This document shows, in pieces, positions 22,398-32,944 of a stretch of DNA of 64,000 nt; position 1 is the first letter of the stretch, and each line of letters starts with the position of its first letter. A program made the translations under genes and the position numbers. This DNA is from Metellina segmentata (taxonomy: Eukaryota; Arthropoda; Arachnida; Araneae; Tetragnathidae), in assembly GCA_947359465.1 (NCBI GenBank), contig OX375883.1, positions 93,708,411 through 93,772,410 of the forward strand, given 5' to 3'. The notes beneath the pieces were generated by a model that was given only the letters and a program-made list of their open reading frames with translations, was not told where the DNA came from and searched no databases.

Positions 22398-22479
22398 GCA
22401 GTCGTGACCGAGTGGTTATGGCGATGGACTCGAAATCCATTGGGATCTTCCCGCGTATGTTCGAATCCTACCGACTGCG
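22398..22479 (+). tRNA. tRNA-Ser(CGA) copy 60
   Basis: G10A, T22, G52T; partner of copy 48. T5CT5 terminator. Confidence 0.74.
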
Positions 22480-22774
22480 ATAGTTTTTCTTTTTAAGTTG
22501 TAAACATCTATTTTAGATATTAAAGTCACAAATATACTGTATAGGTAACTTGCAGATCTTTCCGGCACTTATCACACAAAGGAATCATTGAGTTTGTATT
22601 ATAATTATTGTTCAGACAACAGTTTCTCTTTCTAAGAGTAATAATATAAAAATAACACTCCATACCTCTTAATGCCCAAGAAGTCTGAATACAAAAGTTG
22701 CTTATTAGTTCTGTGTTACTACCATGCAAAAAAAACAGTTGTTACATTGCTAATGATAGCAAGTGTGAATGTGA

Positions 22775-22856
22775 GCAGTCGTGGCCGAGTGGTTAAGGCG
22801 ATGGACTCGAAATACATTGGGATCTTCCCGCGTAGGTTCGAATCCTGCCGACTGAG
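22775..22856 (+). tRNA. tRNA-Ser(CGA) copy 61
   Basis: C40A and C72A, with a T50-G64 wobble. Long T-run terminator. Confidence 0.68.
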
Positions 22857-23151
22857 ATAGTTTTTTTTTTTTTTAAGTTTTAAACATCTACTTTAAATAT
22901 TAAATTCACCAATGCTGTATAGGTAACTAGCATGTGTTTCCGACATTTATCACGGAAAGAAATCATGGAGATTGTATTATAATTATTGTTCAGACAATAG
23001 TTTCTCTTTTAAAGAGTAATAATATAAAAATAACACTCAATATCTCTGTAAGCACGTAAAGTGTGAATAGAATAGTTGCTCATTACTGCTGTGTTACTAC
23101 CATGCTAAAAAACATTTGTTACATTGCTAATGATAGCAGATGTGAATGTGA

Positions 23152-23233
23152 GCAGTCGTGACCGAGTGGTTATGGCGATGGACTCGAAATCCATTGGGAT
23201 CTTCCCGCGTATGTTCGAATCCTACCGACTGCG
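23152..23233 (+). tRNA. tRNA-Ser(CGA) copy 62
   Basis: G10A, T22, G52T; partner of copy 50. T5CT5 terminator. Confidence 0.74.
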
Positions 23234-23529
23234 ATAGTTTTTCTTTTTAAGTTGTAAACATCTATTTTAGATATTAAAGTCACAAATATACTGTATAGTT
23301 AACTTGCAGATGTTTCCGGCACTTATCACACAAAGGAATCATTGAGTTTGTATTATAATTATTGTTCAGACCACAGTTTCTCTTTCTAAGAGTAATAATA
23401 TAAAAATAACACTCGATACCTCTTAAAGCCCAAGAAGTGTGAATACAAAAGTTGCTTTTTAGTTCTGTGTTACTACCATGCAAAAAAAAACAGTTGTTAC
23501 ATTGCTAATGATAGCAGGTGTGAATGTGA

Positions 23530-23611
23530 GCAGTCGTGGCCGAGTGGTTAAGGCGATGGACTCGAAATCTATTGGGATATTCCCGCGTAGGTTCGAATCC
23601 TGCCGACTGAG
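23530..23611 (+). tRNA. tRNA-Ser(CGA) copy 63
   Basis: C41T (G-T wobble in the anticodon stem), T50-G64 wobble and C72A. Long T-run. Confidence 0.74.
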
Positions 23612-23904
23612 ATAGTTTTTTTTTTTTTTAAGTTTTAAACATCTACTTTAAATATTAAATTCACCAATGCTGTATAGGTAACTAGCATGTGTTTCCGACA
23701 TTTATCACGGAAAGAAATCATGGAGATTGTATTATAATTATTGTTCAGACAATAGTTTCTCTTTTAAAGAGTAATAATATAAAAATAACACTCCATACCT
23801 CTGTAAGCACGTAAAGTGTGAACAGAAAATTGCTCATTACTGCTGTGTTACTACCATTCTAAAATTAGTTGTTACATTGCTAATGATAGCAGGTGTGAAT
23901 GTGA

Positions 23905-23986
23905 GCAGTCGTGGCCGAGTGGTTATGGCGATGGACTCGAAATCCATTGGGATCTTCCCGCGTATGTTCGAATCCTTCCGACTGCG
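23905..23986 (+). tRNA. tRNA-Ser(CGA) copy 64
   Basis: T-lineage, G52T and A64T, so two T-stem positions are unpaired. T5CT5 terminator. Confidence 0.75.
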
Positions 23987-24281
23987 ATAGTTTTTCTTTT
24001 TATGTTGTAAACATCTATTTTAGATATTAAAGTCACAAATATACTGTATAGGTAACTTGCAGATGTTTCCGGCACTTATCACACAAAGGAATCATTGAGT
24101 TTGTATTATAATTATTGTTCAGACAACAGTTTCTCTTTCTAAGAGTAATAATAAAAAAATAACACTCCATACCTCTTAAAGCCCAAGAAGTCTGAATACA
24201 AAAGTTGCTTATTAGTTCTGTGTTACTACCATGCAAAAAAAATAGTTGTTACATTGCTAATGATAGCAGGTGTGAATGTGA

Positions 24282-24363
24282 GCAGTCGTGGCCGAGTGGT
24301 TAAGGCGATGGACTCGAAAAAAATTGGAATATTCCCGCGTAGGTTCGAATCCTACCGACTGCG
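24282..24363 (+). pseudogene. tRNA-Ser(CGA) pseudogene copy 65
   Basis: The 3' side of the anticodon stem reads AAAAT instead of TCCAT, so most of the stem cannot pair. Variable arm also altered (TGGAAT). Promoter boxes are intact. T5CT6 terminator. Confidence 0.65.
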
Positions 24364-24658
24364 ATAGTTTTTCTTTTTTAGTTGTAAACATCTATTTTAG
24401 ATATTAAAGTCACAAATATACTGTATAGGTAACTAGCATGTGTTTCCGACATTTATCACGGAAAGAAATCACGGAGTTTGTATTATAATTATTGTTCAGA
24501 CCACAGTTCCTCTTTCTAAGAGTAATAATATAAAAATAACACTCCATACCTCTTAAAGCCCAAGAAGTCTGAATACAAAAGTTGCTTATTAGTTCTGTGT
24601 TACTACCATGCAAAAAAAACAGTTGTTATATTGCTAATGATAGCAGGTGCGAAGGTGA

Positions 24659-24740
24659 GCATTCGTGGCTAAGTGGTTAAGGCGATGAACAAGAGATCCA
24701 CTGGGATTTTGCCGCGTAGGTTCGAACCCTACCGACTGCG
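24659..24740 (+). pseudogene. Variant tRNA-Ser copy 66, anticodon AGA with A33
   Basis: G4T; A box TGGCTAAGTGG. The anticodon loop reads CAAGAGA, so positions 34-36 are AGA (still a serine anticodon) but the invariant U33 is A. The stem ATGAA/TCCAC pairs poorly. T arm TTCGAAC. Terminator CTAG then T5CT5. Same as copies 69 and 76. Confidence 0.62.
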
Positions 24741-25033
24741 CTAGTTTTTCTTTTTAAGTTGTAAACATCTATTTTAGATATTAAAGTCACCAATGCTGTA
24801 TAGGTAACTAGCATGTGTTTCCGACATTTATCACGGAAAGAAATCATGGAGTTTGTATTATAATTATTGTTCAGACAACAGTTTCTCTTTCTAAGAGTAA
24901 TAATATAAAAATAACACTCCATACCTCTTAAAGCTTAAGAAGTGTGAATACAAAAGTTGCTTATTAGTTCTGTGTTACTACCATGCAAAAAAAACAGTTG
25001 TTACATTGCTAATGATAGCAGGTGTGAATGTGA

Positions 25034-25115
25034 GCAGTCGTGGCCGATTGGTTAAGGCGATGGACTCGAAATCTATTGGGATATTCCCGCGTGGGTTCGA
25101 ATCCTATCGACTGCG
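25034..25115 (+). tRNA. tRNA-Ser(CGA) copy 67
   Basis: G15T; C41T, A51G and C65T all leave G-T wobbles. TAT loop. T5CT5 terminator. Related to copy 80. Confidence 0.76.
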
Positions 25116-25408
25116 ATAGTTTTTCTTTTTAAGTTGTAAACATCTATTTTAGATATTAAAGTCACCAATGCTGTATAGGTAACTAGCATGTGTTTCCGAC
25201 ATTTATCACGGAAAAAAATCACGGAGTTTGTATTATAATTATTGTTCAGACCAGAGTTCCTCTTTCTAAGAGTAATAATATAAAAATAACACTCCATACC
25301 TCTTAAAGCCCAAGAAGCTTGAATACAAGAGTTGTGTTTTAGTTCTGTATTACTACCATGCAAGAAAAACAGTTGTTGCATTGCTAATGATAGCAGGTGT
25401 GAATGTGA

Positions 25409-25490
25409 GCAGTCGTGGCCGAGTGGTTAAGGCGATGGACTCGAAATACCTTGGGATCTTCCCGCGTAGGTTCGAATCCTACCGACTGCG
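25409..25490 (+). tRNA. tRNA-Ser(CGA) copy 68
   Basis: C40A and A42C unpair two positions of the anticodon stem; everything else is consensus. T5CT5 terminator after ATAA. Confidence 0.7.
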
Positions 25491-25786
25491 ATAATTTTTC
25501 TTTTTAAGTTGTAAACATCTATTTTAGATATTAAAGTCACCAATGCTGTATAGGTAACTAGCATGTGTTTCCGACATTTATCACGGAAAGAAATCATGGA
25601 GTTTGTATTAAAATTATTGTTCAGACAATAGTTTCTCTTTTAAAGAGCAATAATATAAAATTAACACTCCATACCTCTGTAAGCACGTAAAGTGTGAATA
25701 GAAATGTTGCTTATTAGTTCTGTGTTACTACCATGCAAAAAAAAAACCAGTTGTTATATTGCTAATGATAGCAGGTGCGAAGGTGA

Positions 25787-25868
25787 GCATTCGTGGCTAA
25801 GTGGTTAAGGCGATGAACAAGAGATCCACTGGGATTTTGCCGCGTAGGTTCGAACCCTACCGACTGCG
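25787..25868 (+). pseudogene. Variant tRNA-Ser copy 69, anticodon AGA with A33
   Basis: Same loop CAAGAGA and other changes as copy 66. A CCAG variant follows the upstream A-run. Terminator CTAG then T5CT5. Confidence 0.62.
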
Positions 25869-26161
25869 CTAGTTTTTCTTTTTAAGTTGTAAACATCTAT
25901 TTTAGATATTAAAGTCACCAATGCTGTATAGGTAACTAGCATGTGTTTCCGACATTTATCACGGAAAGAAATCATGGTGTTTGTATTATAATTATTGTTC
26001 AGACCAGAGTTCCTCTTTCTAAGAGTAATAATATAAAAATAACACTCCATACCTCTTAAAGCCCAAGAAGCTTGAATACAAGAGTTGTGTTTTAGTTCTG
26101 TGTTACTACCATGCAAAAAAAACAGTTGTTGCATTGCTAATGATAGCAGGTGTGAATGTAA

Positions 26162-26243
26162 GGAGTCGTGGCCGAGTGGTTATGGCGATGGACTCGAAAT
26201 CCATTGGGATCTTCCCGCGTATGTTCGAATCCTACCGACTGCG
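26162..26243 (+). tRNA. tRNA-Ser(CGA) copy 70
   Basis: C2G unpairs position 2 of the acceptor; T22, G52T. T5CT5 terminator. Confidence 0.74.
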
Positions 26244-26539
26244 ATAGTTTTTCTTTTTATGTTGTAAACATCTATTTTAGATATTAAAGTCACAAATATA
26301 CTGTATAGGTAACTTGCAGATGTTTCCGGCACTTATCACACAAAGGAATCATTGAGTTTGTATAATAATTATTGTTCAGACAACAGTTTCTCTTTCTAAG
26401 AGTAATAATATAAAAATAACACTCCATACCTCTTAAAGCCCAAGAAGTGTGAATACAAAAGTTGCTTATTAGTTCTGTGTTACTACCATGCAAAAAAAAA
26501 CAGTTGTTACATTGCTAATGATAGCAGGTGTGAATGTGA

Positions 26540-26621
26540 GCAGTCGTGGCCGAGTGGTTAAAGCGATGGACTCGAAATCCATTTGGATCTTCCCGCGTAC
26601 GTTCGAATCCTACCGACTGCG
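26540..26621 (+). tRNA. tRNA-Ser(CGA) copy 71
   Basis: G23A, G52C and a variable-arm G to T change (TTTGGA). T5CT4 terminator, then recombinant spacer b1. Confidence 0.72.
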
Positions 26622-26915
26622 ATAGTTTTTCTTTTAAAGTTGTAAACATCTATTTTAGATATTAAAGTCACAAATATACTGTATAAGTAAATTGCAGGTG
26701 TTTCCGGCACTTATCACACAAAGGAATCATTGAGTTTGTATTATAATTATTGTTGAGACCACAATTCCTCTTTCTAAGAGTAATAATATAAAAATAACAC
26801 TCCATACCTCTGTAAGCACGTAAAGTGTGAATAGAAAAGTTGCTCAATACTGCTGTGTTACTACCATGCTAAAAAACAGTTGTTACATTGCTAATGATAG
26901 CAGGTGTGAATGTGA
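26622..26915. repeat. Recombinant spacer b1
   Basis: The first half is type b (TTGCAGGTGTTTCCGG, CACACAAAGG, CTCTTTCTAAGAG), but after CCATACCTC it switches to type 1 (TGTAAGCACGTAAAG). The switch falls in the AT-rich stretch common to all spacers (about 26779-26811), as expected for an exchange between two unit types. Confidence 0.75.
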
Positions 26916-26997
26916 GCAGTCGTGGCCGAGTGGTTAATGCGATGGACTCGAAATCCATTGGGATCTTCCCGCGCAGGTTCGAATCCTACCGACTGCG
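26916..26997 (+). tRNA. tRNA-Ser(CGA) copy 72
   Basis: G23T breaks one D-stem pair; T50C. TCT loop. Terminator AGG then T-run. Confidence 0.76.
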
Positions 26998-27287
26998 ATA
27001 GGTTTTTTTTAAGTTATAAACATCTATTTTAGATATTAAAGTTACCAATGCTGTATAGGTAACTAGCATGTGTTGCCGACATTTATCACGGAAAGAAATC
27101 ATGGAGTTTGTATTATAATTATTGTTCAGACAACAGTTTCTCTTTTAAAGAGTAATAATATAAAAATAACACTCCATACCTCTGTAAGCACGTAAAGTGT
27201 GAATAGAAAAGTTGCTCAATACTGCTGTGTTACTACCATGCTAAAAAACAGTTGTTACATTGCTAATGATAGCACGTGTAAATGTAA

Positions 27288-27369
27288 GCAGTCGTGGCCG
27301 AGTGGTTAAGGCGATGGACTCGAAATCCATTGGGATCTTCCCGCGTAGGTTCGAATCCTACCGACTGCG
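27288..27369 (+). tRNA. tRNA-Ser(CGA) copy 73, intact
   Basis: Consensus, TCT loop, with the GTGTAAATGTAA flank of copy 46. T5CT5 terminator. Confidence 0.95.
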
Positions 27370-27663
27370 ATAGTTTTTCTTTTTAAGTTGTAAACATCTA
27401 TTTTAGATATTAAGTCACAAATATACTGTATAGGTAACTTGCAGATGTTTCCGGCACTTATCACACAAAGGAATCATTGAGTTTGTATTATAATTATTGT
27501 TCAGACAACAGTTTCTCTTTCTAAGAGTAATAATATAAAAATAACACTCCATACCTCTTAAAGCCCAAGAAGTGTGAATACAAAAGTTGCTTATTAGTTC
27601 TGTGTTACTACCATGCAAAAAAAACAGTTGTTACATTGCTAATGATAGCAGGTGTGAATGTGA

Positions 27664-27745
27664 GCAGTCGTGGCCGAGTGGTTAAGGCGATGGACTCGAA
27701 ATACATTGGGATTTTCCCGCGTAGGTTCGAATCCTACCGACTGCA
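27664..27745 (+). tRNA. tRNA-Ser(CGA) copy 74, discriminator A
   Basis: C40A in the anticodon stem and G73A, the only copy seen without the discriminator G that seryl-tRNA synthetase normally uses. TTT loop. Terminator ATAGC then T4CT6. Confidence 0.76.
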
Positions 27746-28041
27746 ATAGCTTTTCTTTTTTAGTTGTAAACATCTATTTTAAATATTAAAGTCACAAATA
27801 TACTGTATAGGTAACTAGCATGTGTTTCCGACATTTATCACGGAAAGAAATCACGGAGTTTGTATTATAATTATTGTTCAGACCACAGTTCCTCTTTCTA
27901 AGAGTATAATATAAAAATAACACTCCATACCTCTTAAAGCCCAAGAAGTGTGAAAACAAAAGTTCCTTTTTAGTTCTGTGTTACTACCATGCAAAAAAAA
28001 AACAGTTGTTACATTGCTAATGATAGCAGGTGTGAATGTGA

Positions 28042-28123
28042 GCAGTCGTGGCCGAGTGGTTAAGGCGATGGACTCGAAATCCATTGGGATATTCCCGCGT
28101 AGGTTCGAATCCTACCGACTGCG
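28042..28123 (+). tRNA. tRNA-Ser(CGA) copy 75, intact
   Basis: Consensus, TAT loop. T5CT5 terminator. Confidence 0.94.
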
Positions 28124-28419
28124 ATAGTTTTTCTTTTTAAGTTGTAAACATCTATTTTAGATATTAAAGTCACCAATGCTGTATAGGTAACTAGCATGTG
28201 TTTCCGACATTTATCACGGAAAGAAATCATGGAGTTTGTATTAAAATTATTGTTCAGACAATAGTTTCTCTTTTAAAGAGCAATAATATAAAATTAACAC
28301 ACCATACCTCTGTAAGCACGTAAAGTGTGAATAGAAATGTTGCTTATTAGTTCTGTGTTACTACCATGCAAAAAAAAACCCAGTTGTTATATTGCTAATG
28401 ATAGCAGGTGCGAAGGTGA

Positions 28420-28501
28420 GCATTCGTGGCTAAGTGGTTAAGGCGATGAACAAGAGATCCACTGGGATTTTGCCGCGTAGGTTCGAACCCTACCGACTGC
28501 G
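28420..28501 (+). pseudogene. Variant tRNA-Ser copy 76, anticodon AGA with A33
   Basis: Same as copies 66 and 69; lies 2,633 bp after copy 69, so it arose by block duplication. Confidence 0.62.
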
Positions 28502-28794
28502 CTAGTTTTTCTTTTTAAGTTGTAAACATCTATTTTAGATATTAAAGTCACCAATGCTGTATAGGTAACTAGCATGTGTTTCCGACATTTATCACGGAAA
28601 GAAATCATGGTGTTTGTATTATAATTATTGTTCAGACCAGAGTTCCTCTTTCTAAGAGTAATAATATAAAAATAACACTCCATACCTCTTAAACCCCAAG
28701 AAGCTTGAATACAAGAGTTGTGTTTTAGTTCTGTGTTACTACCATGCAAAAAAAACAGTTGTTGCATTGCTAATGATAGCAGGTGTGAATGTGA

Positions 28795-28876
28795 GGAGTC
28801 GTGGCCGAGTGGTTAAGGCGATGGACTCGAAATCCATTGGGATCTTTCCGCGCAGGTTCGAATCCAACCGACTGCG
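28795..28876 (+). tRNA. tRNA-Ser(CGA) copy 77
   Basis: C2G, variable arm GATCTTTCC, T50C and T63A: two T-stem positions and one acceptor position unpaired. T-run terminator. Confidence 0.68.
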
Positions 28877-29171
28877 ATAGTTTTTTTTTAAAGTTATAAA
28901 CATCTATTTTAGATATTAAAGTCACCAATACTGTATAGGTAACTTGCAGATGTTTCCGGCACTTATCACACAAAGGAATCATTGAGTTTGTATTATAATT
29001 ATTGTTCATACAACAGTTTCTCTTTCTAAGAGTAATAATATAAAAATAACACTCCATACCTCTTAAAGCCCAAGAATTGTGAATACAAAAGACGCTTTGC
29101 AGTTCTGTGTTACTACCATGCAAAAAAAAAAACAGTTGTTACTTTGCTAATTATAGCAGGTGTGAATGTGA

Positions 29172-29253
29172 GCAGTCGTGGCCGAGTGGTTAAGGCGATG
29201 GACTCGAAATCCATTGGGATCTTCCCGCGTAGGTTCGAATCCTACCGACTGCG
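29172..29253 (+). tRNA. tRNA-Ser(CGA) copy 78, intact
   Basis: Consensus, TCT loop; centre of the upstream inverted repeat is ATTA. T5CT5 terminator. Confidence 0.95.
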
Positions 29254-29554
29254 ATAGTTTTTCTTTTTAAGTTGTAAACATCTATTTTAGATATTAAAGT
29301 CACCAATATACTGTATAGGTAACTTGCAGATGTTTTCGGCACTTATCACGTAAACAAATAATGGAGTTTGTATTATAATTATTGTTCAGACAATAGTTTC
29401 TCTTTTAAAGAGTAATAATAAAAAAATAACACTCCATACCTCTGTAAGCACGTAAAGTGTGTATACAAAAGTTGCTTATTAGTTCTGTGTTACTATCATG
29501 CAAAAAAAACAAAAAAAGTTGTTACTTTGCTAATTTTAGCAGTTGTGAATGTGT

Positions 29555-29636
29555 GCAGTCGTGGCCGAGTGGTTAAGGCGATGGACTCGAAATCCATTGG
29601 GATTTTCCCGCGTAGGTTCGAATCCTACCGACTGCG
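29555..29636 (+). tRNA. tRNA-Ser(CGA) copy 79, intact
   Basis: Consensus, TTT loop; flank ends GTGT instead of GTGA; inverted-repeat centre ATTT. T5CT5 terminator. Confidence 0.94.
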
Positions 29637-29929
29637 ATAGTTTTTCTTTTTAAGTTGTAAACATCTATTTTAGATATAAAAGTCATTAATGCTGTATAGG
29701 TAACTAGCATGTGTTTCCGACATGTATCACTGAAAGAAATCATGGAGTTTGTATTATAATTATTGTTCAGACAATAGTTTCTCTTTTAAAGAGTAATAAT
29801 ATAAAATTAACACTCCATACGTCTGTAAGCACGTAAAGTGTGAATACAAAAGTTGCTTATTAGTTCTGTGTTACTACCATGCAAAAAAAACAGTTGTTAC
29901 ATTGCTAATGATAGCAGGTGTGAATGTGA

Positions 29930-30011
29930 GCAGTCGTGGCCGAGTGGTTAAGGCGATGGACTCGAAATCTATTGGGATATTCCCGCGTGGGTTCGAATCC
30001 TATCGACTGCG
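29930..30011 (+). tRNA. tRNA-Ser(CGA) copy 80
   Basis: C41T, A51G, C65T, all G-T wobbles, so still foldable. TAT loop. T5CT5 terminator. Confidence 0.82.
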
Positions 30012-30304
30012 ATAGTTTTTCTTTTTAAGTTGTAGACATCTATTTCAGATATTAAAGTCACCAATGCTGTATAGGTAACTAGCATGTGTTTCCGACATTT
30101 ATCACGGAAAGAAATCACGGAGTTTGTATTATAATTATTGTTCAGACAATAGTTTCTCTTTTAAAGAGTAATAATATAAAAATAACACTCCATACCCCTT
30201 GAAGCCCAAGAAGTGTGAATACAAAAGTTGCTTATTAGTTCTGTGTTACTACCATGCAAAAAAAACAGTTATTAAATTGCTAATGATAGCATGTGTGAAT
30301 GTGA

Positions 30305-30386
30305 GCAGTCGTGGCCGAGTGGTTAAGGCGATGGACTCGAAATCCATTGGGATCTTTCCGCGCAGGTTCGAATCCAACCGACTGCG
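30305..30386 (+). tRNA. tRNA-Ser(CGA) copy 81
   Basis: As copy 77 (T50C, T63A, altered variable arm) but with normal C2. T-run terminator. Confidence 0.74.
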
Positions 30387-30682
30387 ATAGTTTTTTTTTA
30401 AAGTTATAAACATCTATTTTAGATATTAAAGTCACCAATGCTGTATAGGTAACTTGCAGATGTTTCCGGCACTTATCACACAAAGGAATCATTGAGTTTG
30501 TATTATAATTATTGTTCATACAACAGTTTCTCTTTCTAAGAGTAATAATATAAAAATAACACTCCATACCTCTTAAAGCCCAAGAAGTGTGAATACAAAA
30601 GTTGCTTTGTAGTTCTGTGTTACTACCATGCAAAAAAAAAAAACAGTTGTTACTTTGATAATTATAGCAGGTGTGAATGTGA

Positions 30683-30764
30683 GCAGTCGTGGCCGAGTGG
30701 TTAAGGCGATGGACTCGAAATCCATTGGGATCTTCCCGCGTAGGTTCGAATCCTACCGACTGCG
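30683..30764 (+). tRNA. tRNA-Ser(CGA) copy 82, intact
   Basis: Consensus, TCT loop. The upstream inverted repeat is broken (TGATA). T5CT5 terminator. Confidence 0.95.
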
Positions 30765-31067
30765 ATAGTTTTTCTTTTTAAGTTGTAAACATCTATTTTA
30801 GATATTAAAGTAACCAATATACTGTATAGGTAACTTGCAGATGTTTTCGGCACTTATCACGGAAACAAATAATGGAGTTTGTATTATAATTATTGTTCAG
30901 ACAATAGTTTCTCTTTTAAAGAGTAATAATATAAAAATAACACTCCATACCTCTGTAAGCACGTAAAGTGTGAATACAAAAGTTGCTTATTATTTCTGTG
31001 TTACTATCATGCAAAAAAAAAAAAAAAAAAGTTGTTACTTTGCTAATTTTAGCAGTTGTGAATGTGA

Positions 31068-31149
31068 GCAGTCGTGGCCGAGTGGTTAAGGCGATGGACT
31101 CGAAATCCGTTGGGATTTTCCCGCGTAGGTTCGAATCCTACCGACTGCG
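31068..31149 (+). tRNA. tRNA-Ser(CGA) copy 83
   Basis: A42G only, a T-G wobble in the anticodon stem; TTT loop. Preceded by an 18-base A-run. T5CT5 terminator. Confidence 0.9.
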
Positions 31150-31441
31150 ATAGTTTTTCTTTTTAAGTTGTAAACATCTATTTTAGATATAAAAGTCACC
31201 AATGCTGTATAGGTAACTAGCATGTGTTTCCGACATGAATCACTGAAAGAAATCATGGAGTTTGTATTATAATTATTGTTCAGACAATAGTTTCTCTTTT
31301 AAAGAGTAATAATATAAAATTAACACTCCATACCTCTGTAAGCACGTAAAGTGTGAATAGAAAAGTTGCTCATTACTGCTATGTTACTAACATGCTAAAA
31401 AACAGTTGTTACATTGCTAATGATAGCAGGTGTAAATGTGA

Positions 31442-31523
31442 GCAGTCGTGGCCGAGTGGTTAAGCCGATGGACTCGAAATCCATTTTGATCTTCCCGTGT
31501 AGGTTTGAATCCTACCGACTGCG
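31442..31523 (+). pseudogene. tRNA-Ser(CGA) pseudogene copy 84
   Basis: G24C in the D stem, altered variable arm (TTTTGATC, CCCGTG) and C56T, which removes the invariant C of T loop and B box. Terminator TTAG then T5CT5. Confidence 0.62.
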
Positions 31524-31818
31524 TTAGTTTTTCTTTTTAAGTTGTAAACATCTATTTTAGATACTAAAGTCACAAATATACTGTATAGGAAACTTGCAGA
31601 TGTTTCCAGCACTTATCACGGAAACAAATCATGTAGTTTGTATTATAATTATTGTTCAGACAACAGTTTCTCTTTTAAGAGTAATAATATAAAAATAACA
31701 CTCCATACCTCTTAAAGCCCAAGGAGTGTGAATACAAAAGTTTCTTATTAGTTCTGTGTTACTACCATGCAAAAAACAAAAGTTGTTACATTTCTAATGA
31801 TAGCAGCTGTGAATGTGA

Positions 31819-31902
31819 TTAGTCGTGGCCGAGTGGTTAATGCGATGGACTCTCAATCCAATGGGGGATCTTCCCCCGTAGGTTCGAGTCCTACCGACTG
31901 CG
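31819..31902 (+). tRNA. tRNA-Ser-like gene copy 85 with anticodon CUC
   Basis: 84 nt. The anticodon loop reads CTCTCAA, so positions 34-36 are CTC, a glutamate (GAG) anticodon on a class II serine body. The variable arm is longer and fully paired (GGGGG-ATCTT-CCCCC). B box GGTTCGAGTCC and A box are intact; G73 kept. G23T and A27:A43 weaken D and anticodon stems, and the acceptor starts TTAGTCG, unpairing positions 1 and 2. Flanking spacer is also divergent (ATATGAGTCCGGCTC). It may be a pseudogene or an old, separate lineage. Confidence 0.62.
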
Positions 31903-32192
31903 AGAATTTTTTTAAAGTTATTCATATCTATTTTAGATATTAAAGTCATCAATGTGCTCTATAGGTAACTAGCATATGAGTCCGGCTCTTATCACAGAAA
32001 GAAATCAATGAGTTTCTATTATAATTATTGTTCAGACAACAGTTCTCTTTCTAAGAGTAATAATATAAAAATAACACTCAATACCTCTGTAAGCACGTAA
32101 AGTGTGAATAGAAAAGTTGCTCATTACTGCTGTGTTACTACCATGCTAAAAAACAGTTGTTACATTGCTAATAATAGCAGGTTTCAATGTGA

Positions 32193-32274
32193 GCAGTCGT
32201 GGCCGAGTGGTTAAGGCGTTGGACTCGAAATCTATTGGGATCTTCCCGCGTAGGTTCAAATCCTATCGACTGCG
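32193..32274 (+). tRNA. tRNA-Ser(CGA) copy 86
   Basis: A27T, C41T, G57A and C65T; the T loop TTCAAAT still fits the B-box pattern. T-run, C, T5 terminator after ATAA. Confidence 0.75.
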
Positions 32275-32568
32275 ATAATTTTTTCTTTTTAAGTTGTAAA
32301 CATCTATTTTAGATATTAAAGTCACCAATGCTGTATAGGTAACTGGCATGTGTTTCCGACATTTATCACGGAAAGAAATCACGGAGTTTGTATTATAATT
32401 ATTGTTCAGACCACAGTTTCTCTTTCTAAGAGTAATAATATAAAAATAACACTCCATACCTTTTAAAGCTAAAGAAGTGTGAATACAAGAGTTGTGTTTT
32501 AGTTCTGTGTTACTACCATGCAAAAAAAACAGTTGTTGCATTGCTAATGATAGCAGGTGTGAATGTGA

Positions 32569-32650
32569 GGAATCGTGGCCGAGTGGTTAAGGCGATTAAC
32601 TCGAAATTCTTTGGGATCTTTCCGCGCAGTTTCGAATCCTACCGACTGCG
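32569..32650 (+). pseudogene. tRNA-Ser(CGA) pseudogene copy 87
   Basis: Acceptor GGAATCG, anticodon stem ATTAA/TTCTT, variable arm changed, and G53T with T50C in the T stem. Damage is spread over all arms. Confidence 0.6.
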
Positions 32651-32944
32651 ATAGTTTTTCTTTTAAGATGTAAACATCTATTTTAGATATTAAAGTCACC
32701 AATGCTGTATAGGTAACTAGCAGATGTTTCCGGCACTTATCACACAAAGGAATCATTGTGTTTGTATTATAATTATTGTTCAGACAACAGTTTCTCTTTC
32801 TAAGAGTAATAATATAAAAATAACACTCCATACCTCTTAAAGCCCAAGAAGTGTGAATACAAAAGTTGCTTTTTAGTTCTGTGTTACTACCATGCAAAAA
32901 AAAAACAATTGTTACATTGGTAATGATAGCAGGTTTGAATGTGG

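Larger units (their letters stand above)
17123..23151 (+). repeat. Higher-order repeats of 1,885 bp and 4,521 bp (copies 46-62)
   Basis: Copies 48-52 recur as 53-57 with a shift of 1,885-1,886 bp, and copies 46-50 recur as 58-62 with a shift of 4,521-4,522 bp. A repeat within a larger repeat points to successive duplications. Confidence 0.82.
28795..31441 (+). repeat. 4-unit duplication, about 1,510 bp (copies 77-79 and 81-83)
   Basis: Copy 81 repeats the unusual variable arm and T stem of copy 77, and the following two units match in order. The A-runs differ in length, including 18 A at 31013-31030. Confidence 0.7.

Noticed and set aside
30199..30390. Plus-strand frames such as one containing SSRGRVVKAMDSKSIGIF
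   Set aside because: This peptide is the tRNA gene itself read as protein, a well-known kind of spurious annotation. No conserved start, no domain.
31819..31902. A genuine tRNA-Glu gene
   Set aside because: The anticodon is CUC, but the long variable arm, G73 and overall body are those of the array's tRNA-Ser; glutamate tRNAs are class I with a short variable loop.
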